Source: Paenibacillus sp. 19GGS1-52 (lineage in GTDB: Bacteria > Bacillota > Bacilli > Paenibacillales > Paenibacillaceae). From it: a stretch of DNA of 64,000 nt. The notes under the pieces are model-generated. The model was given only the letters and a program-made list of their open reading frames with translations, was not told the origin of the DNA and made no database searches. Positions 33,666-44,233 of this stretch are shown here, piece after piece. Both the position numbers and the translations under genes were made by a program. Positions within the stretch are counted from its first letter, which is position 1; the number at the start of each line of letters is the position of its first letter. Where the stretch lies: positions 496,001 through 560,000 of the forward strand of contig NZ_CP059724.1 of assembly GCF_022369515.1 (NCBI RefSeq), given 5' to 3'.

Positions 33666-35240
33666 ATGCCGTGGATGCAAGGTTATCCGTACTATTTATT
33701 ATTGGGCAGTGTTCTAACTCTCTATATGGGCGTCAGCTCGCACAAATACCGGAAGACACCAGGAAGACGCTATTTATGGATTTTAATGCTGCTGATCAGT
33801 TGTATATTTGCCGTAACAGCGGCAGAGATCATGTCCTTATCTTTTCATACCAAGCTATGGTGGAAGAACGTACAGCAACTTCCGCTTTTTTTGAGCACGT
33901 TATTTACCTATGCCGTCGTCAAGGAGTATGTTTCCCGTTCCAATGAGGGACTGTCAAGAAGGCTTATTTACTTTTCCATTCCTGTCGTTCTGGATGTTAT
34001 CCTGATCTTTACAGACTCGTTTCACCACCTCATGCGCAGTGAAGTAGGTGTAGGATCCGTTGCTGGGATTAGCGGGATTGTTGTTCAGCCGACGCTCTTG
34101 AGTATGAGTTTCATCGCCTATGATCAGCTGTTTGGTCTATACGCTGCCTATCTGCTGCTGGTTTCCCTATTAAATGCCCCCAAGTATTATTTCAGACGAA
34201 ATTCACTGCTGATGATCGGGCTGATGATTCCGGTTGTTTGTTCTTTTTTGCTGCCCGTTTTGAAAATCACAATTACAGGATTTACAGCATTCACCTATCT
34301 TCCAGCTGTTCTGGCTACTTATTTTTCAATATTCCGTGATTCTCGTCTGTCTATTTATCCTTTGGCTAAGAGTAAAATATTTGAGAATATGAAAGACGGC
34401 ATCATTCTCACGGACCGTTATGACATCATCATTGATGTGAATGAGGCTGGACATATGATGCTGAGCGATATAATTGGTGAAATGCCAGATACTTGGCAAG
34501 GGAGGAGTATCCAGCCCCTGCTTGAGCTTCACCTCGAGATTGGCTACAATTACACCCAAAGATCTGAGGGCCAGTTTGAAATTGAGTCACCCCACTCAGA
34601 GGACACCTGCTATGGTGTATCTCTAATTGCGACGGACCAGACCAAAACGGAGACTAAGGGGATGCTGTTCGTCTTCAGTGATCATAGTGAGAAGAAACGT
34701 TATGAACGTGAGCTTTTGCATCAGGCAACTGTAGATGATTTAACCGGGCTGTACAACCGCAGGCATTTTATGCGAATGGTCCAAAATCATGGAATACAGG
34801 ACGGGGCGGGAATGGCCCTGCTGCTGTTCGACATAGACGATTTTAAGTTGATTAATGATACATATGGACATTTGGCTGGCGATCAGGCGCTGGTTAATTT
34901 TTCTCAGAAAATACTTAAGGTTTACAAGAATAATGGTATTGCCGGAAGGGTTGGTGGTGAGGAATTCGCGGTCTGCTTCTTTGCCAGCAATGAACGAGCT
35001 GCGCTTGAAGAAGCGGAGAACTTTCGGGCGATGATGAGCGACCATGTATGTATCCTGGATGAGGGCCAAAGTATTCAGCTCACGGTAAGCATTGGAATTG
35101 CCTTCACAGAGCATAGAAATGTAACCTACGAGGATTTGTACCGGCAAGCTGATGAAGCGTTATATTTATCCAAGGCTACTGGGAAGAATAGAGTTACACT
35201 AGGCGGCCAACCCATTCCTAGAGAAGCAATAAAGAGTTAA
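33666..35240 (+). CDS. Diguanylate cyclase with 7TM sensor, PAS and GGDEF domains
   Basis: 524 residues. Seven hydrophobic segments (about 8-225) resemble the histidine-kinase 7TM sensor module. A PAS-like domain follows (ENMKDGIILTDRYDIIIDVNEAG, about 240-355), then a complete GGDEF domain: DDLTGLYNRRHFM, FDIDDFKLINDTYGHLAGD and the active-site GGEEF (430-434). The residues five positions before GGEEF are KNNG, not RxxD, so feedback inhibition through an I-site is not expected. It should make c-di-GMP in response to a membrane signal. It lies 1.4 kb from the c-di-GMP-responsive exopolysaccharide operon and may feed it. Confidence 0.92.
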   Translation: MPWMQGYPYYLLLGSVLTLYMGVSSHKYRKTPGRRYLWILMLLISCIFAVTAAEIMSLSFHTKLWWKNVQQLPLFLSTLFTYAVVKEYVSRSNEGLSRRLIYFSIPVVLDVILIFTDSFHHLMRSEVGVGSVAGISGIVVQPTLLSMSFIAYDQLFGLYAAYLLLVSLLNAPKYYFRRNSLLMIGLMIPVVCSFLLPVLKITITGFTAFTYLPAVLATYFSIFRDSRLSIYPLAKSKIFENMKDGIILTDRYDIIIDVNEAGHMMLSDIIGEMPDTWQGRSIQPLLELHLEIGYNYTQRSEGQFEIESPHSEDTCYGVSLIATDQTKTETKGMLFVFSDHSEKKRYERELLHQATVDDLTGLYNRRHFMRMVQNHGIQDGAGMALLLFDIDDFKLINDTYGHLAGDQALVNFSQKILKVYKNNGIAGRVGGEEFAVCFFASNERAALEEAENFRAMMSDHVCILDEGQSIQLTVSIGIAFTEHRNVTYEDLYRQADEALYLSKATGKNRVTLGGQPIPREAIKS

Positions 35241-35248
35241 CTATACAA

Positions 35249-35287
35249 GACCACAGCGCTACATTTTGTAGCAGCTGTGGTCTTTTT
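35249..35287 (+). terminator. Intrinsic terminator after the cyclase
   Basis: GACCACAGC.GCTAC pairs with GTAGC.GCTGTGGTC, ATTTT loop, then five T. Confidence 0.85.
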
Positions 35288-35352
35288 AATAGATTGCTTG
35301 CTGATTTGTAGTATTATGAAAATAATAACAATACTTGACATTAGGAGGCGCT

Positions 35353-37920
35353 ATGGAGCCATTCAAGGATCGGCTGAGGTATATGAAAATACAGCAGGAT
35401 AATCTTGTTAAGGAGTACCAGGCTTTAATTGCTGAATATGAAAGCCATGATTTAGTGAATGAAAATGACTTTTTGAAGAAGCAATATGAGGAACATAAGC
35501 TGGCTCTTGCGGATTTAAGGCGAGAGGTAGAGCAACTTCGGAAAGAGAACTCAGAGCTAAGGACCACTCTGACGGAACAGATTCTAGACGAGAAGCTTAA
35601 TATTCTGAGAATATCCCGCCAAAAGCTGCAGACCTATTTTGCCATGAATGGACTAGCCTATACGGATCGGTTGACGGCCTTTGAGCAGGAAGCGAAATAC
35701 CGTATTAAGCGTCTGCAGACTACAGTTACTCGTCAGTTGAGTGATGATAAAGCGGAATTTGCCGGACGCCTTGGGGCAATTAATGCTGAATTAGATGAGG
35801 TTATCCTACTGCGCCGTCAGCAGCAAAAGGAAGCGGAGAAAGGCTTGTTGTCTGGGATAGACAGCCGCTTGAATGAATTCGCCACAGAGGAAGTCACTGA
35901 AGAGGTCATGCAGCGTAGACGAAAGCAGAACCAGATTGAGATGAAGATTGGCCTGGGCTGGATTAACCGGCTAGGTATTCTGCTTCTGCTCCTGGCCGTA
36001 GGTGCGGCATTCCGATATAGCTACTCCACTTGGTTCAATGGGTATATGAAGGGCAGTGCCTTTTTCCTGCTAGGAGCACTTATGCTGGGTGGTGGAGAGT
36101 GGCTATTCCGTAAGGGGAGAGAGACCTTTGCTTTAGGCTTGCTCGGCGGAGGGATTTCCGTGCTGTATGGTTCAATCTTCTACAGCTACTTTTTGCTGGA
36201 TATCATCAGTATTTATGTCGGCCTGTCGTTATCTGTACTCGTTACACTTACGGCGGTACTGCTGTCGCTAAGATACGAGTCGCGGACGATCTGTTCACTC
36301 GGTCTTGTTGGCGGTTACTTGCCGTTATATTCTTACATATTCGCCTTTGGACTTACAGGTAATGCTGTTTATGTGGCAATGGGTTACTTATTTGTGCTGA
36401 ATATTTTTATTCTGCTGATTTCCTTCCGGAAGCGCTGGAGCATCGTCAACTATATCAGCTTCCTGTTCAATACACCTTCGATGCTGGTGCTGATCTCCTT
36501 GTCCGATAATCACGCGCTCAACATGTCATATGCTGTTCTTACCTTTGGAATGTATCTCGGAATAACACTCTGGTATCCGTTTAAATACCGCTCAAAGCTG
36601 TCTTGGTGGGATTTTTCATTACTGGGTTGTAACACGTTAATCAGCTGTCTTACCTTGTACAGTTTATTCGTTGATGCAGGTTTGGAAGAGTACAAAGGGG
36701 CGCTTGCACTGCTCTTCTGTCTGATGTATCTGGGATTGGGACGGCTGCTTGAGAAGCTAATGCCGCAGGAGAAGCAGAGTATGCTGTTGTTCTATGCGAC
36801 CTCGTTGACCTTTGCAGTTCTGATGATTCCATTCCAGCTTGGAACAGCATGGTGGTCCATCGGCTGGCTGATAGAGGCAGTGGTTCTAGTTGTTTATGGA
36901 AATCTCGGACGATTCAAAGGATTGGAACGGGCAGGTTGGGGGATCCTGCTGCTTTGTCTAGGGGTATTCTTTGGAATGAATGTGCCGCTGCAGGCAGCAG
37001 GAGGCAACAGCTTCCTGTATTACAATGATTCGTACTTTCCCTTGAAATATAGCTTCATTACAGCTGGAATGCTTATCGTAGCTGTATTATATGCAGTCCA
37101 ACACAGTCGGAAAGATTGCCTGCTCTATAGTGGACCACTGGAGATTCAGTTGGCAGTTTGGTTCAAATATGCGGCACTGTTAAATTTCTGGACCTTTATT
37201 CTGTATGAATCGGGGCAACTGTACGATTGGGCGGTACCTCAGGATTTCTCTCATATCGTGTTCTATAATTGGCTTATGTACGCACTGGTATCAATACTTC
37301 TCGCTTATGTACTCCCCAAGGTGAAGGTACTATTTGACACAGTTGTTAGATATTTTGCGATGTTTCTGTATGGTATCGGCTACATCATTTGTCTCGCAAT
37401 TACCGCTGGGTTGCCAAGTCTGCAAGGCGACTTCTCCCGGAATACAGGGGCTGATTATATTGCACTAGGTATACTGCTTGTCTTCAATATCTTTGTTTGG
37501 TTTAGCGGTCGAGATCTGCTGATCACCGTCATCAACCGGCAATACAAGAGCATTGAGCTGTATCCTGTTATTATGGGTGTCTATCTGCTGGGAATCATTA
37601 CAGCTTTCCTGGGTGTTCAGCTGCAGCTGAACGATGCGGGCTTAATCTTCAGTCTCGCCTATCTGCTGCTGGCAGTGCTATTTATTATGTATGGCTTCGG
37701 CAAACGGTATGTATATATTCGACGCTTCGGCCTTGGTCTGACTCTGCTGGCAACAGGCAAGCTACTGCTCTATGATTTAGGTCTACTGAGTACAGGTAGC
37801 AAAATTATCGCATATGCCAGCTTCGGATTATGCCTATTGGGTATTTCATATTTGTATCAAAGGGTATCTAACAGAATGGAGGAGGCCAATGCAGCGGGGC
37901 CGAATGATACTAAAGGTTAA
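35353..37920 (+). CDS. Large DUF2339 membrane protein
   Basis: 855 residues from ATG 35353 (AGGAGG upstream). Residues 1-190 are cytoplasmic and largely coiled coil (QYEEHKLALADLRREVEQL). From about 205 on there are more than twenty hydrophobic segments to near the C-terminus, the layout of DUF2339. The first membrane part, IGLGWINRLGILLLLLAVGAAFRYSY, is typical. Function unknown. The DUF3999 gene overlaps its 3' end by 32 bp, and this pairing is also seen in proteobacteria. Confidence 0.85.
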   Translation: MEPFKDRLRYMKIQQDNLVKEYQALIAEYESHDLVNENDFLKKQYEEHKLALADLRREVEQLRKENSELRTTLTEQILDEKLNILRISRQKLQTYFAMNGLAYTDRLTAFEQEAKYRIKRLQTTVTRQLSDDKAEFAGRLGAINAELDEVILLRRQQQKEAEKGLLSGIDSRLNEFATEEVTEEVMQRRRKQNQIEMKIGLGWINRLGILLLLLAVGAAFRYSYSTWFNGYMKGSAFFLLGALMLGGGEWLFRKGRETFALGLLGGGISVLYGSIFYSYFLLDIISIYVGLSLSVLVTLTAVLLSLRYESRTICSLGLVGGYLPLYSYIFAFGLTGNAVYVAMGYLFVLNIFILLISFRKRWSIVNYISFLFNTPSMLVLISLSDNHALNMSYAVLTFGMYLGITLWYPFKYRSKLSWWDFSLLGCNTLISCLTLYSLFVDAGLEEYKGALALLFCLMYLGLGRLLEKLMPQEKQSMLLFYATSLTFAVLMIPFQLGTAWWSIGWLIEAVVLVVYGNLGRFKGLERAGWGILLLCLGVFFGMNVPLQAAGGNSFLYYNDSYFPLKYSFITAGMLIVAVLYAVQHSRKDCLLYSGPLEIQLAVWFKYAALLNFWTFILYESGQLYDWAVPQDFSHIVFYNWLMYALVSILLAYVLPKVKVLFDTVVRYFAMFLYGIGYIICLAITAGLPSLQGDFSRNTGADYIALGILLVFNIFVWFSGRDLLITVINRQYKSIELYPVIMGVYLLGIITAFLGVQLQLNDAGLIFSLAYLLLAVLFIMYGFGKRYVYIRRFGLGLTLLATGKLLLYDLGLLSTGSKIIAYASFGLCLLGISYLYQRVSNRMEEANAAGPNDTKG

Positions 37921-39166
37921 TCTGTTGGCGTTGTTCTGCATGATCGCTTTGCTCCTTCCTGAACAAAACATTGCTGTCGCCGCTACGATTGATGGCAGTT
38001 CCCAGTGGAGGTTCGCGAAACCCATTGAGCTTGCAGGGAAAGCTCCCTATCATGCGGTATATTTGGATAAAGAGGTCTATAGGATGGCTGCCAATGATTT
38101 AAAGGACCTGCGTATTGTGGATAGAAACGGGAAATTTATCCCTTTTTATAAGGATAGTGGTATCACGGCTACGGAGGCGCAGACCCTTACGTATTCCTCT
38201 GTGTTGATCCATACCACCAAGAAGGGGTTGAATACATCCTTTGACTACAAGATTATCCCGATTCGGGAGGAGGCTGACATTCAGGCGAATAAGCTGGTAT
38301 TCACGCTTCCAGATGAAGCATTTCTGAAGCATGTGCAGGTGTTTGGAAGCTATGACGGCAACGTATGGGATTTACTAACTAAGGGGGATTTATATTCTGC
38401 CAACGGGGAAGAGCAGAACAGTATCGAACTGGGCACAGTTTATAAATTCAGTTATTACCGTCTAGTAGTAACGAATAACAGTGAGAATCTTAACTTCAGC
38501 ACATTGCTGCTGCTTCATAATAGTACAGAACTGAAGACAACAGACTATAAACGGCTGCGAACCCCTGCCTATGAGATTAAGGAGGTGGGAGATCAGACGC
38601 AGATCCTTGTTCATAACAGCGACCGCTTGAAGGTCTCCAAGATAATGCTGAATATTACAGGCAATTTTACCCGTAAGTATGAGTTGCTTGATAATAGTGG
38701 GCGGAAAATCGAAACACAAGGAGATGGAACGCTCTATCGGCTGGATTTCCAGGATGCTCAGATTACAGGCACAGTTATTGTGCCTTCCACAACGGTTGCT
38801 GCTCCTTCCTTTACAATTGTGATTAATAATCATGATGATGCTCCTCTTCCTATTTCCGGGTTATCAACGGAATATTTGATCGACAAGGTTGTGTTTGCAG
38901 AAGAGGGAGCGGGGCCTTACAAGCTGCTCTATGGCAACCCTGAAGCTTCTATACCACAATATGACATTGTTAATTTCAAAACCCATATTGAAGGTGAAGG
39001 TATGGTGCTTGCCAAGCTAGGCGCGGAAAGTATTGTAACTGAAGCTAGCGTGGATTCTTCTTCACAGCTTGGCTGGTTTCAGAGTCGAATTTGGTTTAAT
39101 GGTGTAATAATCGCAGTATCTTTGCTGCTCATTATTATGCTGATACGGAAGATGAATCGGACGTAG
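37889..39166 (+). CDS. DUF3999-family exported, membrane-anchored protein
   Basis: 425 residues from ATG 37889, preceded by GGAGGAGG; the frame is open further upstream, inside the DUF2339 gene, but has no site. A signal peptide ends AVAATIDG. The long extracellular beta-rich domain includes YLDKEVYRMAANDLKDLRIVD and VQVFGSYDGNVWDLL (discoidin-like). One C-terminal membrane helix (about 400-418) has a basic tail. It is translationally coupled to DUF2339, so the two probably form one envelope complex. Function unknown. Confidence 0.82.
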   Translation: MQRGRMILKVNLLALFCMIALLLPEQNIAVAATIDGSSQWRFAKPIELAGKAPYHAVYLDKEVYRMAANDLKDLRIVDRNGKFIPFYKDSGITATEAQTLTYSSVLIHTTKKGLNTSFDYKIIPIREEADIQANKLVFTLPDEAFLKHVQVFGSYDGNVWDLLTKGDLYSANGEEQNSIELGTVYKFSYYRLVVTNNSENLNFSTLLLLHNSTELKTTDYKRLRTPAYEIKEVGDQTQILVHNSDRLKVSKIMLNITGNFTRKYELLDNSGRKIETQGDGTLYRLDFQDAQITGTVIVPSTTVAAPSFTIVINNHDDAPLPISGLSTEYLIDKVVFAEEGAGPYKLLYGNPEASIPQYDIVNFKTHIEGEGMVLAKLGAESIVTEASVDSSSQLGWFQSRIWFNGVIIAVSLLLIIMLIRKMNRT

Positions 39167-39183
39167 GAAAAGAGGACGTTTGA

Positions 39184-39897
39184 ATGTACCAGACCTATAT
39201 TTTTGATCTGTACGGCACGCTCATTGATATTCAGACCGATGAAGAACACCCTGAAGTGTGGGAACGGTTGGCCCTTCATTTCAGTTATCAGGGGCTGCGC
39301 ATCACTGGAGTGGAGCTTATGGCGCTTTTTCTGCAGGAAAGAGACAGCCAGCTCGCTGAAGCTGCTAAGACATGCCAATTCCCTGATTTCGTAATGGAGA
39401 AGGTCTTCTTGTCTGTGGCTCGGCAACTGGGAGGAGAACCAGCACTACCTTGGCTGCATGAAACCGTAAGGTGGCTACGAACATTATCTATGCAACATAT
39501 CTCTCTGTATGACGGTGTTGTTGAGATTCTAAGAACACTAAGATCGCGCGGCAAAAAAGTATTCCTGCTCTCCAATGGTCAGAAGACCTTTATCGAGGCG
39601 GAGTTAACAATGCTGGGTATTTTGCATTTATTTGATGGCATTGCAATCTCATCAGTGGCTGGCATTAGCAAGCCTGATCCGCTCTTCTACCAATATCTAG
39701 CCAGTACTTATGGAGCAGATCTAAGCTCCGCGCTTATGATCGGCAATGATCCACGCACTGATATTGAAGGTGCTAGCGCGATTGGAATGGACTCCTGTTA
39801 CATTCAGACGGCTTCCTCGCCCTCCAACATCCCGGTGAATAGTACTGTGCAAATATGGGATGGCGATTTGCGGAAGATTCCCGGTTGGAACCAATAG
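39184..39897 (+). CDS. HAD-superfamily hydrolase, subfamily IA
   Basis: 237-residue phosphatase-like protein. Motif I is IFDLYGTLID, so the second Asp of the usual DxD is Tyr; this is common in YjjG/YfnB-type and dehalogenase-like HADs. Motif II is LLSNGQ, motif III the Lys of ISKPDPLF, motif IV GNDPRTDIEGA. A helical cap domain lies at about 15-95. Probable substrate: a nucleotide or sugar phosphate, not identifiable. It starts 17 bp after the DUF3999 gene and may share its transcript. Confidence 0.85.
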   Translation: MYQTYIFDLYGTLIDIQTDEEHPEVWERLALHFSYQGLRITGVELMALFLQERDSQLAEAAKTCQFPDFVMEKVFLSVARQLGGEPALPWLHETVRWLRTLSMQHISLYDGVVEILRTLRSRGKKVFLLSNGQKTFIEAELTMLGILHLFDGIAISSVAGISKPDPLFYQYLASTYGADLSSALMIGNDPRTDIEGASAIGMDSCYIQTASSPSNIPVNSTVQIWDGDLRKIPGWNQ

Positions 39898-39908
39898 CTG
39901 ATAGACAA

Positions 39909-39952
39909 GAGTCCCCCTATCCGGCTGAACAAGAAGCTGGATAGGGGGACTC
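39909..39952. terminator. Bidirectional terminator between HAD gene and gdhA
   Basis: GAGTCCCCCTATCC pairs perfectly with GGATAGGGGGACTC, with an inner GCT/AGC pair. It serves two convergent genes. Confidence 0.8.
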
Positions 39953-39994
39953 ATTTCATTGTAGACACTGGACTCTTCAGCCCTCTTATAAAGA

Positions 39995-41407
<1,413 letters not shown>

Positions 41408-41670
41408 TTAGAGTGTAGGCTAGATTAGATCATTTCCTGCAGGTACACTTGGGTACCGAAGATACATATATAGCTTGGCATAAGTAGACGCTAGCTACAA
41501 CTTTTGGCTTAAACAACCTTATTCAAGTGAAATGCTCCTGAAAATAACGTTAAATCAACGTTTGCCAAGTACCCAACTATCTCAACTATATTGTGAAATT
41601 GAAGATAAACCCTGTTCTGCCGTATAATGAATCCACACTCTTAATATAGCTAACGGAAAGAAGGGAATCT

Positions 41671-42774
41671 ATGATGAGCTTAATCATCATTTTGGCATCC
41701 ATCGTGGTCTTAATAGCTGCTGCATATACCATGATGACTTTTTACCCTTCATTTGGGGGTCAGGCATCCAAGAAGGATAAAGCGCTCATTAAGCAATCTG
41801 CTCATTATAACCATGGTAAGTTTATCAATCTGCTCCCGGAGGATACCATCAATAGCCTAGGCAGCAATATGTCCATCTTGAAGGACTTTATCAAAGGCAA
41901 TCCGCGCGCTAAGCCTACTATGCCCTTGCTGCCAAAGTCCATGCTTCCTGCAGCTATCCAGCATAATAAGGAAACCAAGGTAACCTGGTTCGGGCATTCA
42001 GCTGTATTGCTGGAGATCAATGGAGTTACATTATTTCTTGATCCCATGCTGGGCCGCTCCCCGTCCCCGTTCCCCTTTATTGGAGGAAAACGTTTCAGCA
42101 AGCAATTGCCGATTGAAATCTCGGATCTTCCATTAGTTGATATCATACTGCTGTCTCATGATCACTATGACCATCTGGACTATGGTTCAATTAAGCAACT
42201 GATGCATAAAGCTTCTATGTTTATCGTACCGATTGGTGTAGGTGCCCATCTGGAGCGTTGGGGAGTACCGCGCGAGAAGATTCAGGAGCATGATTGGTGG
42301 GATGAGTTTCAGTATGCTGGGCTGACTTTTGCCAGCACGCCAGCCCGGCATTTTTCCGGAAGAAGTCTTCTAGACCGTAATTCGACGCTCTGGTGTTCCT
42401 GGGTGATTCAAGGAGAGAATACTAAGGTGTTCTTTAGCGGGGATAGTGGTTACGGCCCACACTTCAAGGAGATCGGCAATAAATATGGACCTTTTGATCT
42501 GACATTAATGGAGTGTGGCCAATATGATAAGCGTTGGTCTTCTATCCACATGATGCCAGAGCAGACGATTCAAGCGCATTTGGATGTGCAGGGCAAGCTG
42601 ATGATTCCGATCCATTGGGCGGCCTTTACGCTCTCTATGCATGATTGGAACGATCCAGTGGAGCGTGCCTGGAAGGCTGCGAAGGAACGGGGAGCTTTAT
42701 TGGCGACGCCTAGGATCGGTGAGACTGTCTATCTAGGTTCAATGGAATATCCCTCCTCAATATGGTGGCGATAA
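41671..42774 (+). CDS. Membrane-anchored MBL-fold metallohydrolase (NAPE-PLD-like)
   Basis: 367 residues with an N-terminal membrane helix (about 3-26). The zinc-binding motif is LSHDHYDHLD; other metal ligands are in GDSGYGPH and MIPIHWAAF. The overall pattern (VTWFGHSAVLLEINGVTLFLDPML, CSWVIQ) matches the N-acyl-phosphatidylethanolamine phospholipase D-like branch of metallo-beta-lactamases. It may hydrolyse a lipid or phosphodiester at the membrane. It is a lone gene; the substrate is uncertain. Confidence 0.85.
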   Translation: MMSLIIILASIVVLIAAAYTMMTFYPSFGGQASKKDKALIKQSAHYNHGKFINLLPEDTINSLGSNMSILKDFIKGNPRAKPTMPLLPKSMLPAAIQHNKETKVTWFGHSAVLLEINGVTLFLDPMLGRSPSPFPFIGGKRFSKQLPIEISDLPLVDIILLSHDHYDHLDYGSIKQLMHKASMFIVPIGVGAHLERWGVPREKIQEHDWWDEFQYAGLTFASTPARHFSGRSLLDRNSTLWCSWVIQGENTKVFFSGDSGYGPHFKEIGNKYGPFDLTLMECGQYDKRWSSIHMMPEQTIQAHLDVQGKLMIPIHWAAFTLSMHDWNDPVERAWKAAKERGALLATPRIGETVYLGSMEYPSSIWWR

Positions 42775-42847
42775 GCAATTAGGACGCAGGCACGGGACAA
42801 AGTGTGCTACAATGTTTTTGCAAAATGGACTTGAAGGAGCTGACAAA

Positions 42848-43126
42848 ATGAGTGACGAAGTAAACGAGCAGGAAATGGTAACGGTGATCTCCGCTGAGAC
42901 GAAGGTTGACCCGACACTGATTAGATTGGTGCTGAAGCATGAGCTGACTTTTATTAATAAGGCCAAGGCCAATGCTAAGGGTGAAGTTGATATCGACAAT
43001 GATGATCTGGTTGATTATGTCACTTCCCAACGTGATGTACAGCTGGATGAACTGACTGTAGAGACTATACTTGATGCTGAAATGGATTATTTGATGGACA
43101 AAGGTTTGGCTGGTTATATCGATTAA
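42848..43126 (+). CDS. Small acidic protein of unknown function
   Basis: 92 residues from ATG 42848, preceded by AAGGAG. Acidic and helical (EQEMVTVISAETKVDPTLIRLVLKHELTF, VDIDNDDLVDYVTSQRDVQLDEL, in pieces), with no cysteine or membrane segment. The first half has the look of a short helix-turn-helix, but I cannot assign a family. It starts 73 bp after the MBL gene. A weak hairpin at 43139-43176 without a T run follows. Confidence 0.7.
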   Translation: MSDEVNEQEMVTVISAETKVDPTLIRLVLKHELTFINKAKANAKGEVDIDNDDLVDYVTSQRDVQLDELTVETILDAEMDYLMDKGLAGYID

Positions 43127-43214
43127 ACCCTTGCTGCATAAGGCTCATTGCCCAAATTTTAGGGACAGTGAGCCGAGCGTAATAATTAAATTATAAAATA
43201 GTTTGCCTTGTCCT

Positions 43215-43243
43215 TTGCTTTCGCAAAATAAGTGTGGTACAAT
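43215..43243 (+). promoter_or_regulatory. Cold-shock gene promoter with long leader
   Basis: -35 TTGCTT, 17-nt spacer, -10 TACAAT. Transcription from here would give a leader of about 145 nt before the csp start, as is usual for cold-shock mRNAs. Confidence 0.65.
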
Positions 43244-43394
43244 GAAGTCAGTCATAAATAACCCTTAATTCACATATTGTAAAAGGTTATCATTGTGAGT
43301 ATGAATCCTTTTCCAATGTGTGAATTTTTATTTGTTCGTACAATACGTAGGAATAAAAGGACATGTGTTAAATAAAATATTGGAGGTAATTATT

Positions 43395-43595
43395 ATGCAA
43401 ACAGGAACAGTGAAATGGTTTAACGCAGACAAAGGATTTGGCTTTATCGAGGTTGAAGGTGGAAGTGACGTATTCGTACATTTCTCCGCAATCACTGGCG
43501 ACGGCTTCAAATCTTTGGACGAAGGCCAACGTGTTGAGTTCAACGTAACTCAAGGCGCTCGTGGACCACAGGCAGAAAACGTAGTAAAACTGTAA
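43395..43595 (+). CDS. cspB: Cold-shock protein (CspA/CspB family)
   Basis: 66 residues from ATG 43395 (GGAGG upstream); the frame is open further up but that is leader RNA. An OB-fold RNA chaperone that melts mRNA structure in the cold. The RNA-binding motifs [11 protein letters not shown] (RNP1) and VFVHFSAI (RNP2) are complete. Csp naming among paralogues is arbitrary here. YdjO, another cold-induced protein, is encoded 130 bp downstream. Confidence 0.95.
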   Translation: MQTGTVKWFNADKGFGFIEVEGGSDVFVHFSAITGDGFKSLDEGQRVEFNVTQGARGPQAENVVKL

Positions 43596-43605
43596 TTTCA
43601 AATTC

Positions 43606-43643
43606 AAGCTGTCCTTAACTCAAGTTGAGGGCAGCTTTTTTTT
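43606..43643 (+). terminator. Intrinsic terminator after csp
   Basis: AAGCTGTCCTTAACT pairs with AGTTGAGGGCAGCTT, followed by a T run. Confidence 0.85.
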
Positions 43644-43725
43644 CTCTGTAATTCTCATCGCAGCATGTCATGGCATCCTGTAGGGATGGTGAAATCGTCT
43701 CGATTCGAACCAAGGAGGGGTATTT

Positions 43726-43956
43726 ATGTATTTTCGTAAAAAAGCGCTAGAGGATCTTCCGCAAGAGGACACAGCGATTTGGTCCTGCACAAAGGATGAT
43801 TGCACAGGTTGGATGCGCGATAATTTTGCGTTCCAATATATTCCTACCTGCTGGCAATGTAACTCTCCTATGACTAGAAGTATGAAGATACTGCCTATGC
43901 TTGTGAATACGAATTTTGAAATGAAGGCTATTAAGAAGGGTATTACGATTAAGTAA
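43726..43956 (+). CDS. ydjO: Cold-inducible YdjO-like zinc-ribbon protein
   Basis: 76 residues, ATG with AAGGAGGGG upstream. Two cysteine pairs (WSCTKDDCTGW and PTCWQCNSPM) should bind zinc. The pattern LPQEDTAIWSC..DDCTGWMRDNF matches B. subtilis YdjO, reported as cold-inducible. Molecular role unknown. It lies just downstream of the csp gene but has its own leader and terminator. Confidence 0.85.
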   Translation: MYFRKKALEDLPQEDTAIWSCTKDDCTGWMRDNFAFQYIPTCWQCNSPMTRSMKILPMLVNTNFEMKAIKKGITIK

Positions 43957-44010
43957 ACTTTTCTTACCCTTTAAAATAGAATTAGAACCTACAAATAGAT
44001 CCTTCAATGG

Positions 44011-44044
44011 CCTGTCCCCTTAGTAACGGGCAGTCTTTTTTTTT
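44011..44044 (+). terminator. Terminator after ydjO
   Basis: CTG.CCC pairs with GGG.CAG, followed by nine T. Confidence 0.65.
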
Positions 44045-44087
44045 GCTGTTTAATTGTTTTTTTTGATTGGATTAGCATCTAACCGTG

Positions 44088-44138
44088 AACCTTAAATAGA
44101 CCACTTTGCAAAAGGTGCGCTGTTTAAGGTTTTTTTTC
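44088..44138 (+). terminator. Second terminator with no gene in front
   Basis: AACCTTAAATAG pairs with CTGTTTAAGGTT, with an inner ACTTT/AAAGGT hairpin and eight T. No gene lies between it and the ydjO terminator, so it may be a backup or be left over from a lost gene. Confidence 0.7.
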
Positions 44139-44168
44139 TGTTCTTCAATGCAACTAGGCAAGTTTCCC

Positions 44169-44215
44169 TTGACAATGGATGGTACTTCGGCACAATAGAG
44201 TTGGAAGCGCTAACA
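44169..44215 (+). promoter_or_regulatory. Promoter and CcpA cre site of decayed sugar operon
   Basis: -35 TTGACA (44169-44174), 16-nt spacer, -10 CACAAT (44191-44196). It is followed by TTGGAAGCGCTAACA (44201-44215), which matches the CcpA consensus WTGNAANCGNWWNCA at every fixed position. The downstream location fits catabolite repression. Confidence 0.7.
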
Positions 44216-44233
44216 GTGAAAGAAGCAATTTAG

